Assembly (NCBI RefSeq): GCF_005239225.2
Contig: NC_133293.1
Coordinates: forward strand, 10,632,333 to 10,696,332
Source: Populus alba
Lineage: Eukaryota; Streptophyta; Magnoliopsida; Malpighiales; Salicaceae
Direction: 5' to 3'
Length of the DNA: 64,000 bases
This document shows, in pieces, positions 23,856 through 37,606 of the stretch. The position numbers and the translations under genes were made by a program. The notes under the pieces were generated by a model. It searched no databases. It worked only from the letters and a program-made list of their open reading frames with translations, and was not told the DNA's origin. The stretch's first letter is position 1, and every line of letters starts with the position of its first letter.

Positions 23856-26794
23856 CGTGTCCCATCTAATCGAAGAAATCTGGTTTTAATTCGAAGTTAG
23901 GTAGAAGTTGCTTTGACGAAATGTTTATAGTTTTAAGCTCTGTTTTCTGAAACAGAGAGCCCTGATTTGAAGTTATTATTGCATGCTGTATTATATTCAC
24001 AGAAATCTGATAACTAGAAAATAAAAATAATACGTAAATAAATAGAGGGGGATTTGCTCGTAGTAATTCGGTTTGTGTTGATGACAATCCTTGTCTATTA
24101 CCTTCTTCTTTTTCATGATATATGAAAACAGTCCATATAAATTGCCGAAGAAACATCATAAATGTAAAGGAATATAGATCATACCTTTCTGCCCAAAACT
24201 TTATGATCAAAGATTCAAAGTATATTAAACAGACAGCATTTAACAATTTTTCAGTTTGTTTGTGAGAAAATAGTTTTATTTTGTAAAGTTATTTTTATGG
24301 AAAGTAAATTATTTTGAGATGTTTGATAATATTATGAAAAATAAGTTGAAAACCTAACTACTCTCTCGCCTCTTTGCTCGCTTCATTTCTGGAAAGATTG
24401 ACTACTGTAGGAGAATAATATCAGTTGTCAAGCCACACTTGCAGCTCTGTGCCGTGTTCAATGGTGGAAATACTCCGCACTAAATGAAATCATGAAGCAT
24501 AAAACTAACAGAAGCTTGAGATTGTGCCAGATCTTCTCACGCTAACGGGATCATCAAAATTGAGCTGCAATTCTGGTTTCTGTTAACTAGTGGAGAAGTG
24601 ACAGATGCACTGAAGGCACCTTCCCTGAAAGATCGATATTTAGTGGCGGACACTCAATTATGTGTTAAAATGGTAGCAGATTCCAAATAATGTGCGACTA
24701 AAACACACAACAGCAAATTTGGCACATTGTAGACTTCAAAGTCAGACAGCCTTGTCTGAACTCAATAAAAAGCCATAGAGCCATCAGAGACAAAGTGGGA
24801 GTTGGGGGTGTAGCATTATTATTCAATGCAAGCTTATACAAGTGATTATGCATTGCTGTTCTATGCCTGCTTGCACGGTATCTTCAACTTTTTCTCTTCC
24901 TTTATGGTGTCTACATGGGATTTGGAATTTAAAAAAAAAAACATTAGAAGGAAAATTAAAAAAAAAAAAAGATGGGATTGATGTAAGTTCAAAAAGCATT
25001 TAAGTGAAATAGCATGATTTAGTCATTTCATGCTTTAAAAACGTGACATAACTACACTTTAATCTTTTATCTAAATTAATTGATTGGATCTAGTTTTATT
25101 ATTCTATCAATCATTTTATACAAAAATTATAATTTTAAAAAGTTTTTGTTAAAATATATTTTATGAGTCAAAATATATTTTTTATTCAATTTATTGAATA
25201 AAAAATAAACTCTAGTCAAAATCTCAAAAAGTTATTGTTTATATAGTAGTGGGTGATTTTAAATAATCAGGTATGAGTTTACCATAATTAAATGAGGATT
25301 TGCCCTAAACAAATTACACGAATGGCTTAACAGATGCATTTATAGACTAAGTGTGGTAAATATAGACTCAAAGAGGAAGTCTAGTTGTGCCAAACCAGAA
25401 TAACAACTTAAAAAATCATAAATTTTGATTTTATTATTGAATCGTGTTTAAATTTTTATAAAAATTTTCAAAAATTATTTTTTATATATAAATTGCTATG
25501 TCGCTGCACAGATTATTAAGTCTTTAGATATAAAAAATCTGGTTGATACCTCTAACTTTTGATAATTTTGAAATTTTCTCTGTAATATTTTAACAATATA
25601 ATATTTATTTATTAAATATCATTACTTCTACTTGCGAGTTGCGACAGATCATTTTAAATCGACATCACTTCACCGTGTTTTTTTTTTAATTTACCCCTTT
25701 ATCAAAAGTTAGCTTGGAAAGACGCTTTTAATAAAGATAAGCAGTGAAGAGTAATAATGGAATCTGTGCACGTGTTGGATTACTTTTCTATTGCTAAACT
25801 TTTTCCGTGCTTCATATGCAGCCACGATAAGTTTCCAAAAGCGATAGTTGAAAGTTATACTTCATGACCAAACATTGATGAACAATAATGGAGTAGGAAA
25901 AAGCATGCGGAGATGCAAGAACCTCTCTCTTTCTCCACCCACCACTCATTCAACCCATCCCCTTCTCCCCCAGTAATAATCCCTCCATAATTTAAACTAT
26001 AGTCAGTCAAAGTGGGCTCTATTAGACGTGAGAAACTGGCTTTGCTTGTAATTAAAATCGCCAGTCAAGGTGCCATGCTCCGTTTCCTTCCCTTTTAATG
26101 GATTCCAACGTCATTAGCTGCTTCATTGAAGTGAAAAAATGACTAGGGAAGAAGTGCAGAAATCTACGATTTACTTCAGCCCGTTTGCACTTATGGTGAC
26201 TGTGATTTCCTCCGTTAGCTTTTGTCCCTTTTCCATCAGTAGAGTTGCCTGTACAAGTCCTCGAAATCTGAGTATCAATCCTTTAATGTCTGAAAATTGG
26301 TCTAATTATGTTATTTTAGCCTAGAAAATAGAATTGGCTGATGTCAAATAGCCCGGCAGTACAGGTACAAGTTAGCATAAATGCTTATCCAAAGCACTCT
26401 GCTGATAATATCAACAAGACAACTAATCCTAACTATGACAAGCAATCGCAGTAATTGCAAATCCAGATCATCCAATAGGGATAATATGGGAAATCACAAT
26501 TTTTCTACCACATGAGAGGTAAAACTTTGGAAAACTTTTTTACTACTTTACTTGCATATGTTAGTTGGTAATGTACAATAACGTGTTTTCCCAAGGGAAG
26601 TGGTCCCGCAAAGGATGGACGCTTTAAGCTGTAAGACTACATCTCTGCTTGTACAGCTAATAGCCATCGCCTCTTGTAAGCTATAGTAGACTAAAATGAA
26701 GTGGACTGTTGATAATGACTAATGAAGAAGTGGGGGAGGGGGGGACGTGGACGTAGTGCATATTTGGTGATCTGGGTAGAAAATTATGCTGCAT
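23856..26794. other. Intergenic region left of the WNK gene
   Basis: The short open frames at 23866-24246 (minus) and 26139-26324 (plus) have no recognisable motif. About 24890-25740 is AT-rich. About 25840-26130 contains pyrimidine-rich, promoter-like sequence without an assignable gene. The final 300 bases are probably 3' UTR of the minus-strand WNK gene. Confidence 0.5.
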
Positions 26795-29700
26795 TTAGAC
26801 ATCTACAGCATCAACTGGAAGGGAAGTTGCCCTGTGAAGTGAATGTGGAAGCAAAGCTCCTGTATAGAAACTCTTAGCCGTGACCATTGGCTCGGGACTG
26901 CAAGCCATATTGATTGCCTCACAATTTTGGACCTTTCTTTTTCCTGAATCAACCCACCTTTTATCAGTATCTGTAGGAAAACATGAAGCAAAATTCTTAG
27001 CAGAGGAAAGAAACTTCAGGGAAGCTTCATTGTTGCCTCTCTTTGCTTTACGCAAAATCAAAGGCGGAGAAGGCACATTATCTTTCTGGTGCTCAGTGTT
27101 ATCCGAATTAGGACCCAGGCTTGAAGATTTCGATTTGACTCCCAACTGTTGGTCTTTGAGCTCCCTTAACTGCATCTGATACCTGGCTTTAAGCCATCTT
27201 AATTCTTGCCTAATTTCGTTATCATAATCATCCCAGTGAGCACAAAAAACTGCTGAAGGGTTCTCGCAGGTAGATTTTCTTGCATTGGATTCACAAAGAC
27301 TGTCCATGTTTATGATTCTTTCTTCCTCCTCAAAGATTGATTGGTTTGTTATGCTCGGACCCTGATCACAATGAATCTCTTTTGATCCTCGTGTACTTGG
27401 TGCATCTCGCTGAGCAGTGATGTCAGTATAAGTGATGTTTGTAGATTGGCTTGGTGAAACAGGTGCGCAATCTGTGCTAGCACATTGCTCAGGCCCTTCG
27501 ACTTGATATGTAATTTCCTCGAACCGGCCATGGACAGCAGCACATTCATGTATAGAACATTGAAGGACTTGCAGGTTCCTGGCACCTGGACTATCTGATG
27601 AAAAATAATCCAGTAGGTGACCATGTGAAGCACAATTCTGACAGAAACTTGCACATGTGCTCTTTGGACTTTCCTGTATACCCCGCCCCCTCTTCCATTC
27701 CGGTACCAAGGTTGAGATTTCATCATCAATCATTTTCGCTACCTTCAAAACATCTTGCTCTGTAATATCAAGCTCATCAATCATTTCAGTTGCGACACTT
27801 ATTGCAGTGTCAGTCTCAATGTCAAATGAGAAGTAGATGTTTCGTATGCGGCCTGCATGGAGAAGTAACAGTATCGATATGCGAAAATCGATGTCTAACC
27901 ACAATAATGGACTAGAAATTTAGAACTTCTCTTACCTTCCTTGTCCGCAATCCTGAGCCTTAAGAAGATGCTGTCATCCTCTATCCGCCTCCCTTTAATT
28001 GCAATGGCAACATTTTCCAAATTCTCATCCTCTTGACATGAGAAGAGATCAATTGGGCTTGTCTCAAGCTCGAGTTGATGGTATTCTATTTCATTCTCAA
28101 GATCATAACCCATATAATTGGTGTAACCATCGGTCAAAGAGCTGTTACTGCGATGAATTCCATGGAGAGGTTGTCTCACAAGAGGACCTACTCCATTCAA
28201 ATCTCCTTGGTAATAATCTATCGGTCTCAGATCACATCCAGAATCATCAATTTGAAGAAAAGGGTCATTCAAAAGCTCTCTGGCTGAGAGCCTAGTGGAC
28301 ACAGTAGCTAGACATTTCTCAACAAATTTTTGCATCTCGGGATCTTTTACTTTGTACAAAGCATCTGGTTTTTTCCCCTGCATGAAAATATGCAATTGTA
28401 AAATGAAGTCATCGAGATAAATTGGATTAGTAGAAAAATTGAGAGTTTGTGGCTCCTACAGATGTAACTTTCTTGTAAATCTGAGCAGCGTGGTTGCATT
28501 CACTATATGGATACTCAAAGGTGACCATCTCCAAGACACACATCCCAAAAGAATAAATGTCAACTAATTCATTATACTCCTCCTCATACACCTCTGGGGC
28601 CATGAACTCTGGTGTTCCTGAGTATTAAAATAAGGAACAAGAGAACTCAAAAACTCAAAAATGTACTCACATTGAAAAGGCTGAATTTTTTTAGTTGAAT
28701 TTAGGCATTCTGGATCAGAAAAATCAACTACAAGCATTTCTAATTGAAAAGAGGTTACGTGTGCATGGTGAAAGTGTAAAATGGCATAAACCATGTGCAA
28801 ATATTCAGTTTGAGAAATGATCTTGGACAAGATTAGAGCTTAGAAGGGATTTGAGGAAGCTAGAGTTGAACTTGCCAACACAGCGAGCAGCATGGGACTT
28901 TTTAAGGATAGCAGCAAGGCCAAGATCACCAATTTTGATCTCTCCTTGGTTACCATTAACAAAAATGTTGTCACACTTGAGATCCCTGTGGATTACAGGG
29001 GGGTCATGGCTGTGAAGATAGAGAAGCCCCTCCAATATCTGCCTACACCAATGCTTGACTGCTCTAATATTTACTCTCCTGTGTTTTAGCCTATACCTAC
29101 GCCAAAAAATTGAATTTTAAAAAAGAACGAAACGTGCCCACATTGAATAGTCAACGAATTTCAATCACCCATTTAAGTAAACCAACAAGAATGGAAGACT
29201 AAAATTTCTTGAAACTTGTACAATGCTTACTGTCTTAATGTACCAGAGGTGAACATCTCAGTGACAAAGTTGATGTTCCTGCTAGAAGTATCAACCCAAG
29301 AAGTATAAAACTTCATGATGTTTTCATGGTTTAAGGTCTTGAGCAGGTGAATTTCACGGTAGAGCCTCTCAAGATCTTCAGAAGTCTGCAAGGAATCGTA
29401 AAGCTTCACCTGATTCCAAGCCACCTCAATCCCTTCATACTCATCAAAGGCTTTATAACTGCAACACAACAAGAAATAAGACCCTCGCATTCACAAAAAT
29501 TGAAATCACATTTAAATGGAAAACCACCCACGAATTAATTAGACCAATAAAAAAAAGAAAAAGACAGAAAACATCCATACACAGTCTTCGAAGCTCCCTT
29601 GCCAAGAATTTCATTGTACTGCAGAGATCATAACGAAGAGGCATACATATGAGATTCAAAACTCAAGTTTTCAAATGCGGATGGGAAAATGCAATGAAGA

Positions 29701-29799
29701 GGGCATGCGTCAATGTTAGTTTACCCTTCCATATCTGCCGGTAGGATCAACCTCAACAAACTCGTAGGAATCTGGTTCAAGGCTTGTAGGACCGTTCAT
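26795..29799 (-). CDS. WNK5: WNK (with-no-lysine) protein kinase, WNK4/WNK5 type, 739 aa
   Basis: Seven exons: 29725-29799, 29581-29618, 29231-29458, 28876-29096, 28460-28617, 27936-28377 and 26795-27852; all phases close. It is a Ser/Thr kinase of the WNK family. The usual subdomain II lysine is replaced (EVAWNQVKL), and a lysine in the Gly-loop strand ([11 protein letters not shown]) takes its place, the family hallmark. Other motifs are HRDLKCDN (catalytic loop), GDLG in place of [12 protein letters not shown] and [12 protein letters not shown]. Residues about 335-400 ([11 protein letters not shown] to [11 protein letters not shown]) form the OSR1_C-type domain typical of plant WNKs. The rest is a Ser-rich tail with a short coiled-coil-like [19 protein letters not shown]. 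The intron after CVG starts with GC rather than GT. Assignment to WNK5 rather than WNK4 rests on remembered similarity only. Confidence 0.93.
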
Positions 29800-30690
29800 T
29801 CTATCGTCAAAGCTCTACAGAATCTGAATGCAGATTCGAGAAAGAGAGAAAGAAGGAAGTATAACTTGCTGGTTCGCCACGATATTAATAGTTGAAGAAG
29901 AAAAACTGAAGTACAGAAAAATTATTGAGTCTTTTTCTTTTTCTTGAAGAAAATAATAGAGGAGGAAAAAATAAACATTTATTAGTAACTGAAAAAAAAA
30001 CCAAGCAAGTCAAGTTAGGTAGTGTTTGTCCGTTGTTCTTTTTGGTATATTTTTCTCTAAAATATATTAAAATAAATTTTTTTTATTTTTTAAAAATAAT
30101 ATAAAAAAACACGATCACCCCCATAAACTATCAGGTTCTGGTAGTGCCTCGAGGAGTTCATCAAGAGAACAAGGTTAATAGCCAACCACTCAGAGGCTAA
30201 AGAAATCACAATGTTGGACCCACCTAGGGCAGAACCGACAAAACAACCTCTCTTTCTTCTATGGAAATGCATGATATGCCTTTTTTCTCCCATCTCCATC
30301 TCATCACGAGCTGTAAAACCAAAACTCTCTCTACCCTGCAACAGCTTGCATAACACGGACCCACCATGCTTTTCCTCTTCCATGTATTATTTTTATTAGT
30401 TTTTTATAATTAAAAATACTCAAGTCAGTTTATATATATATATATGTCAACTAATTTTATATATATATCAGTTTATATATATGTCAACTAATTTTTAAAA
30501 ATCTTAAAATTAATAACCAGATAAATACTTAATTACCTTAAAATTTAAAATATTTAAATTACTAATCTCTAAAAACAAAAATATAAAATCTCATTAATTA
30601 AGATACTTTTTAAAAAAAAGTTTCTTCATAGAAGAAGAGATGGGAACTTGAAATTTTTATTTTTTGGGTGAAAGGTATTTTTGCTTTATA
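29800..30690. other. WNK promoter side and AT-rich spacer
   Basis: About 29800-29900 is probably WNK 5' leader. A truncated MITE-like fragment lies at about 30020-30110. About 30130-30390 has balanced composition. Open frames there on both strands overlap and neither shows a motif. TA-rich direct repeats (TATATATATGTCAACTAATTT) occur twice at about 30433-30495. Confidence 0.45.
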
Positions 30691-30699
30691 GATTTTGAG

Positions 30700-30905
30700 C
30701 TTGTTTGTCACTGTGTTTTAAAAATATTTTTTAAAAAAATTAAAATTTTTATTTTATTTTAAATTAATATTTTTAATGTTTTTAAATTATTTTAATATGT
30801 TGATCTTAAAAATAATTTTTAAAAAATAAAAAAATATATTATTTATATACTTTTTTGAGTGAAAAACAGTTTAAAAAATAATCACAACTATACTTTCAAA
30901 TACAC
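30700..30905 (+). repeat. AT-rich MITE-like repeat, best-preserved copy
   Basis: The 5' end reads GAGCTTGTTTGTCACTGTG and is followed by TTTTAAAAATATTTTTTAAA. The core has TAATATGTTGATCTTAAAAAT. The 3' end has GAGTGAAAAACAG, then AATCACAACTATACTTTCAA. The two ends are partly complementary, as in a MITE. This copy defines the family used for the other calls. Confidence 0.65.
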
Positions 30906-31454
30906 TTGAAATATTATGAAACTTTTCTACTTGACCCTTTTTTTTTATTACCCTTTTTTTTATTGCGATATAGTGACCAAAATGCCTGAGTTTCATGTTA
31001 GTACAGATTGAGAATTAGGAAAGCCAACTACATATATAATCACAAAGCTTAATAAATTCTGAATTACACGATAGAAATAGTGTTTTCCTATCTTTTAAGT
31101 CCTTCACTTTTTATGATTTAAATTCCAGAGAGTTTTAGGTTGCAATTGATGGACTGTTGGCCCTTTTCAAAAAGAAGAAGCGGGTACAATTCGGCTTATA
31201 TTAAATGAAAAAAAAATACATTGATATGACACGTATATAAAATCCTTTAGCCTCGATTGATCTCCTCTTTAACACCTAAGCTTGCCTCGGTATTATCTGC
31301 CAAATTAGTTATTAATTTAGGACATCGAGATGTCTTGTTGTCGGAGAGTTTGGCCTGGGATAAACATGTATGCCACTGTGGGATCGGTCACGTGGAACTT
31401 CGTAAAAATATCATGTGACTATTACAACTTTAATATCAGTACCTATTTATTTCT

Positions 31455-31655
31455 ATGTTCTAAAAGAGGTGTTAAAAAATAAAATTTATTTTTTTATTAA
31501 ATTTAAATTAATATATTTTTAGTATTTTTAAATCATTTTTTATGTGCTAATATTAAAAATAATTTTTAAAAAAATAAAAAAAATCATTGACATATATTTT
31601 AACACGTAAAATTATTTAAAAAATAACTACATTGTCAAATAAGCACACTTTAAAG
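31455..31655 (+). repeat. AT-rich MITE-like repeat copy
   Basis: The block order matches the 30.7 kb copy: TTTTTAGTATTTTTAAATC, GCTAATATTAAAAATAATTT, then TTGACATATATTTTAACACG and a 3' end near TGTCAAATAAGCACAC. Confidence 0.6.
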
Positions 31656-33920
31656 TCAATATTGAGCTTCGATATTGTTAGGAATGGGTTAATTTTTTTT
31701 AAATTTTATCTTTAATTTTTTTAATAAAAATCTAAATTATTTTTTAATTGATAAAGTAACTGGATTACTACAAGATAATTCCTACAAATACAAAAGTTTC
31801 TTTTTTAATTTTATTCTTTTTAACCTTTTTTTATATCAGTGAGCAAGATTGTTTTTTTCTACTATCCAAGTCGGATAAGTCATGTTATTATAATTTTTAT
31901 ATGGTTTAATTTTAAATTTGGATTATATAATAAATTATTTTGAAAGGTTTTTTTTATATTATTATTTTTTAAAAATTTTCATCCTCAAATCCCTAAGGAT
32001 GCTTATAGATCGATTAAGTTGATCAGATCATGTCAGAGCAACCTCAATACAGTTTAATTTTAAACTCAAATTAAATAAGAAGTCGAATAAGTAGATGTTA
32101 ATATTGACCCGTGAGATTAAATTTAATAAAAATATCAAATAATTTTTTATAATTTTAATATTTTTAATACATTAAAAAATTAATCCGAAGTACAACATAA
32201 CTCGGATATAAAACATAGTAGTTATCAATTTATTTGTTTCATAGTAAACCAGAGGTTATGTACTCCTTTGAGCATTAACGACAACGACTGTAGTGTCATT
32301 GCACAAGCGTGACATAGTTGATGATGATTCTTCAATTGTTCAAGCTCACAGTGTCTCCGTAAAAGAGTGCTGATGCCCTGCCTCTGCGTGTACAGGAAGC
32401 GCGCATGGCTATTGTATTTTGAACTTTATCAGAACAATCGTGGCATCTCTCTCTTTGAAATCTCACCATCTTCCCCTCTTCCTCTTTGTCTTTCAGAGAC
32501 CCCTCCCTCCTCCATCGGGCTTGTTATTTTTTTTTTTTTATAATATTACGTTATGTATATGAGTGACTGACTACGTTAAAAATGTTAATAAAATGATAAA
32601 TTACAAAACTAATAATTTTATGATTATAAAATTGACTTGATTACGAATACAGTGATAGATTGACAATGTGAAGATATATTGGGTCATTTTCCATATGTTT
32701 TTTTTATTATTATTAATATAGATATTCGGATCATTTTGTGTACATTTTAAATAATATTATTGACCCTAAAATTAATAATTATATAAACTTTCAATACTTA
32801 TAAAATTTACAGAACTTGAACTAATGATATCTTGAGAACAAAGTCAAGATCTGACCAATTGAATTATACCTCATATTCATTTTCCATATGTTGTATTATG
32901 CTAAATAGATGTAACTACTAACACCCCCTAAAATTGTTATCTTATCTTTATATAAAATAGATGATTCATCAGATAAACAAAATTTAAAAGTTTAAGAGGA
33001 AGTTACTTTGAATTTGATTTTGTTTACAGAAAGATCCTACAATCTTATAGGATACAGATATCTATAGAATATCATTATAAAATCTAATTAAAATGATAAA
33101 CAAATAACTTAATTCTAAATAGCTCTGCAAGAAAGCAACCTGCTTTAATTTTCAAATGATTTTTTTTTTTTCCCCGCTTACATTCACTGAAATTTTCGAT
33201 TCTCGCCTGTGAGTTTCGGGGCCCTTGAAACATCAAAGTCCTCGCTGTTAGGTACATGTAGTTGCGTTCCGATCTATGTCAGCAATGAGAGCAAGCCAAC
33301 ACGACACACTGACATAAAAGGCAAAGCACGCACCTAGTGGAAGGCAAGGGGACACATGCATTTTGCGTGACAGCCCCAGTCTAAGGCATCCACGAAATCA
33401 TTTCGGCCCAGAGGTTCCGGTGGACGACTCCTATCACTCACGCATCTGATTCGTTTGCATCAGAGTCGTTTCGTTGCCTTTGTAGGGTCCATTAAAGACG
33501 AAAGAGGTCCCTATAACTTTACGAGGCCGAATTCGAACCAACTCCACTCATGTGCCATGGCAATGATATATAGTCGGTGCAAGTTCTTTGTTTTTTGATA
33601 AATAAAATAAAATAAAATAAAAATCAAAGGTTAATTTGATGAGAAAAAGGGATAAAGTCCAGACATTGGAAGTATCATGACCTAATAAAGATATGGTGGG
33701 CTATGATATGTTATCATATATGATCATAGTTTCTGTGGTTAGACTATGATATGGTGGGCTATATATGATTCTTCCTGATTAAAAATTGAGAAAAATCAAT
33801 TGTGCTCTTGACAGAATCTCTCATAGTGTTTGAAACTTTGAGATACACCTAAACCTCCCCGGACGTCAAAAACCGATTAAAACCCATTACAAGTTTTTAT
33901 CCGTTAAGTATTGCGTTCAA
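31656..33920. other. Gene-less spacer with two GC-richer islands
   Basis: This is mostly AT-rich and repetitive. About 32260-32530 and 33170-33560 stand out as non-repetitive, GC-richer islands. Their open frames are short and carry no motif. The phrase GATATGGTGGGCTAT occurs twice at about 33690 and 33750. Confidence 0.5.
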
Positions 33921-33929
33921 AAGGGTTTG

Positions 33930-34065
33930 GTTAAATTTTAAAATTATTTTAATTATTTTTTATATATAATTTTAATTTATTTTAATGCCTTGTTGTCAAA
34001 ATTGATTTTGTTAAAAAATATATATTTTAATATATTTTCAAACAAAAAATATTTTGAGTGATAAC
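33930..34065 (+). repeat. AT-rich MITE-like repeat fragment
   Basis: A partial copy with TTAAAATTATTTTAATTATT, TTGTCAAAATTGATTTTG and a TTTTAATATATTTTC...GAGTGATA 3' block that parallels the GAGTGAAAAAC end of the family. Confidence 0.45.
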
Positions 34066-34311
34066 CCCTGTAAGTAGCTTAACTGAACAGATTTTAAATG
34101 TGCTTTCCAGTAATCTTGAGTTTGAGTTATTTCATAATCATTAAAAATTTAAATAATTGTTAATTTTAGAGTTTATAAGATTAATTAAAATATATATAAG
34201 TCAGCTGAAAATTCATTTTAATAATATAAAAAAAATAACCAGGTGGTTGACAGTAATGCATTGATTGAATCATGGAAATAGAAAAATTTTATCCGGACCT
34301 CTTTATTGTTA

Positions 34312-34703
34312 GAGCATCTCTAATGTAAAATGCTATTTTGAAAAGTTAAATTGATAGTATAAATATAGTTTTTTTTACTATATCTATTCCAATGAAAAAA
34401 AACCATTTGAAGAGTCATTTATATTTGAGTGGAAGAAACAAGTCTTTTATTATTTTTTAATAAGTTTGATGTTATTTTCTTTTTCACATGATTATATTTT
34501 ATAGGTTTATTTTTTTAGTTGTCCCACTTTGTTGGTTTTGGCTCTTTAAAGAGATATGTAGAAACTAACATTTGTAAGAGAGAAAAGACATTTTAGTATT
34601 TTGTTTGGTTTTTTTTTTTGGAGTGTGCAAAACAAACAAAAAAAATTAAAATATTAATTTTTTATTTTTGACTTTTGATTTAACTTTTCCGTTGGAGATG
34701 TTA
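34312..34703. mobile_element. Harbinger-like MITE with GAGCATCTC-type inverted ends
   Basis: The left end reads GAGCATCTCTAATGTAAAA. The right end, reverse-complemented, reads TAACATCTCCAACGGAAAA, an imperfect terminal inverted repeat of a type common in plant DNA transposons. The flanking trinucleotides are TTA on the left and TCA on the right, close to the 3-bp TWA target preference of PIF/Harbinger elements. The 392-bp interior is AT-rich and non-coding. Confidence 0.5.
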
Positions 34704-37600
34704 TCATGTGTCCTATGGTGAATGGCTCATATGTTCATAGCTTCATAGCTCATACTATATAATCCATGCCCATCGCTTATAGTCTGGAGCTCTAGTAATC
34801 GCCAATCTGATTCTGCCGATTCCTTGAAATTGATGTTGCTCCCCGCATCTTCTTTAGCCTTTTCTTGTTTTTATCCCATTCACCGACAAAAAAAGAAAAA
34901 AAAGCTGTGCATCCTGTCAAGAACAATGGACATGTGTGTCTGGTGACATCTTGTCAGAATCGTCTTGAAGGTGAATCACAATCCACAAATATTATCCTAA
35001 GAAAACTCGATGAGTGTATAAATTTAAAATTAATGTTGATGCGCGTGGTACGAACTATAAATAATCGTTCTGACTTCTGTCCTCTTGTTTTCTTCATTAA
35101 AACCAGGGATTTATTTATTATTTTTTAAATTTTTAAATTTTAGAATTTACATGCAACAACACACGTACAGTTATCTAGTGTAGATGGACCGATATGCGAT
35201 ATAGTTCTGAGTTTGGTTTCAGTGATATTTGTTGACTTTTAATTGCGAATTCAAATAATTCTTACTTGTTATACTCCCTCCTTCGCTATAATGTCCCTCT
35301 CAAAATCACTCGTACAGAAGCAATTGTATGGGAAGGCAAAACCAGGCATTTTTGACATAAATGTCCGTATAGTATTTGATATAAAGCGGACAAATATGCT
35401 TTTTTACTAATTATAAAACAGGTGATTTAAATATGGTAAAAAAAATTAACCGTGATTAGTGTTTCATTTTTCATCTTTAAAATTTAAATTTTGTAATCTT
35501 AGCTAAATCAGATTTTGAAAATCAATAAAAAAATAATAATACCTCATAGATATTAAAACATGAAAGATAATCATTGTTATCAAGTTCAATAAATTGATCT
35601 GGGGATTCAAATAACTCGGGACTGATTGTTCCTCTTCTTTTTTTTTTTTTTTCCAAGCCAACTTTTTCTTTAACAAACTGAAAAATTAAACCTACAGGTA
35701 TTTTTAGATAAGCAAATGGTTTTAGCTGGGGACGTCAATAAAAAATAGTGGTTTAATGGAGGGACAAATTATTAATGTAGATAAAAGGCTAAAAAAGCAT
35801 GTGTTCCCTCACGTGTATGTGTATGGGAGCAGTTGGAGGATTTTTTCTATTTGGCTTAACTTGAATCTACTATCTTTTCCTTATTAAATATTAATTCAAA
35901 TTAAATTTTATAAATATTAAAAGAAAATTTTATTTTTTAATGTGAAATTAAAAACCAACTAGAATATATATTTTATATTCACAATAAAAAATTTGTATTT
36001 TTTAAAATGTAATAAAAAAAAATTGTTTAAATATTTCAACTTGAAAAAATAAAATATTATCTTTTTAATATAGAATAAAAAATCTTTTAAAATAAAATGT
36101 TAAAATTTATTATTTATAATATATAACTTATATATCTACATAAATTATCTTTTATTTTTTTCATGCTAAATATTAAAATTTCAAAAATATATTTTAATAA
36201 TTATCTTATGTCACGCGCAATGCTATTAAAAAAGCGAGTTGACTCTTAAAATCTTATATAAAACTCAAAAGCTAATAAATTTGTCACACTCGTTCAAATT
36301 TGGTAAAATCAAACCAATCTTACAAGTTTGTAAATAATATAAAATTGTGGACTTTGGTAATCGGTATCTTACCATTTTTATTGTTTTAAATTTATATCTT
36401 GCAAAACTTATGCAACATGATAATCAAAGGCTTGATTTTGACTATAATTAGTATAATTTTTTTTAACGATATAAGTTATTTGTGGATTTCATTTCCATAA
36501 AATTAAAATTCGTATTCATTCCCCATAATTTCTCATGTAAACTATTAATATATTAATTGTTATATTACTTTGTTTTAACTGGTAAATATATAGAAAAAAA
36601 GTTATAAATTGATGCTTGATCCTTGACGTAATTAATGTTAAATGACCTAACAAAATTTAAAGGGACTCATTTCTTGTAAATGACGAAGTAAATAATTTGA
36701 TTTGTCAAAGAAATAAAGGAATTAACGTGAATAAAATAAAGATATTTAGACTTTTTTATTATTTATTTATTTATGATTTTAACTGTATTATATTATTAAT
36801 TATTATTTGACTAAAATTATTAATATATAATTAATTAAAATATTACTTATAATTTTTCAATTCAAATTTATAATTCAAGTTTATAATATATAATTATGTC
36901 GTGTTAAAATAAAAGATTTTGACAACCTTGATTACACGGCCAGCTAGTTCAGGTTTAATAGTTATCTCCATTACAGCAGAGTTCTTTCTCTCTCTTCAGA
37001 AACTTAAGACTGTAAGTTTTAAAAAACTTGGAACTGGGTCTGAGGATGTTGACAAAATTGAGGGCTAAATGAGGGAATTGTCTTACGGCATGAGAGTCCC
37101 ACTTCAGGGTGGGACTGAAACCATGGAGGAACTTTTAAGCCACTCGACTGTAAGTTGATGAAATTCAGGCGACTTTCTTCTCTGCTAAAAGATCCCTGGG
37201 ATGCTGTTTTTATCAGTGTTTTATGGACAATCTGGATGGAGAGGAACTTGATGCGGTTTGAGAATTTCAAGCTGAGTGCTACAAGTTGCAAGATTAGGAT
37301 CATGAAGTGGGTGTCGGAAGCCGGAATCCTATAAAGAGTCATCATAATGGTGAGCTCTGTTATTGTTATAGACCTTCAAGTTTTAAAATTATTCAGATTT
37401 CAATGTCGGCGAAGCCCATCTATCATCATAAAAATATATTGGGGGGGAAGAAGATGGAAAATAATGGGGGCAGGGTTTCTGGTTTTTTTTTTTTTTTTAA
37501 AAAAGAGAAGGCTATTTAATTTGTTATTTTAAATGTAATAATAATCTTTTAAATAAATATATATTTTTATTTTAAAAAAATTGAAATAACTTTGTAATAT
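34704..37600. other. AT-rich spacer without a supported gene
   Basis: Open frames such as 34865-35128 (plus) and 37019-37345 (minus) lack motifs and have AT-driven composition. No transposon ends were recognised. Confidence 0.45.
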
Positions 37601-37606
37601 TCTATA

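Noticed and set aside
26803..28295. Frames on both strands inside the WNK gene
   Set aside because: They overlap the WNK exons in other frames and have no independent support.
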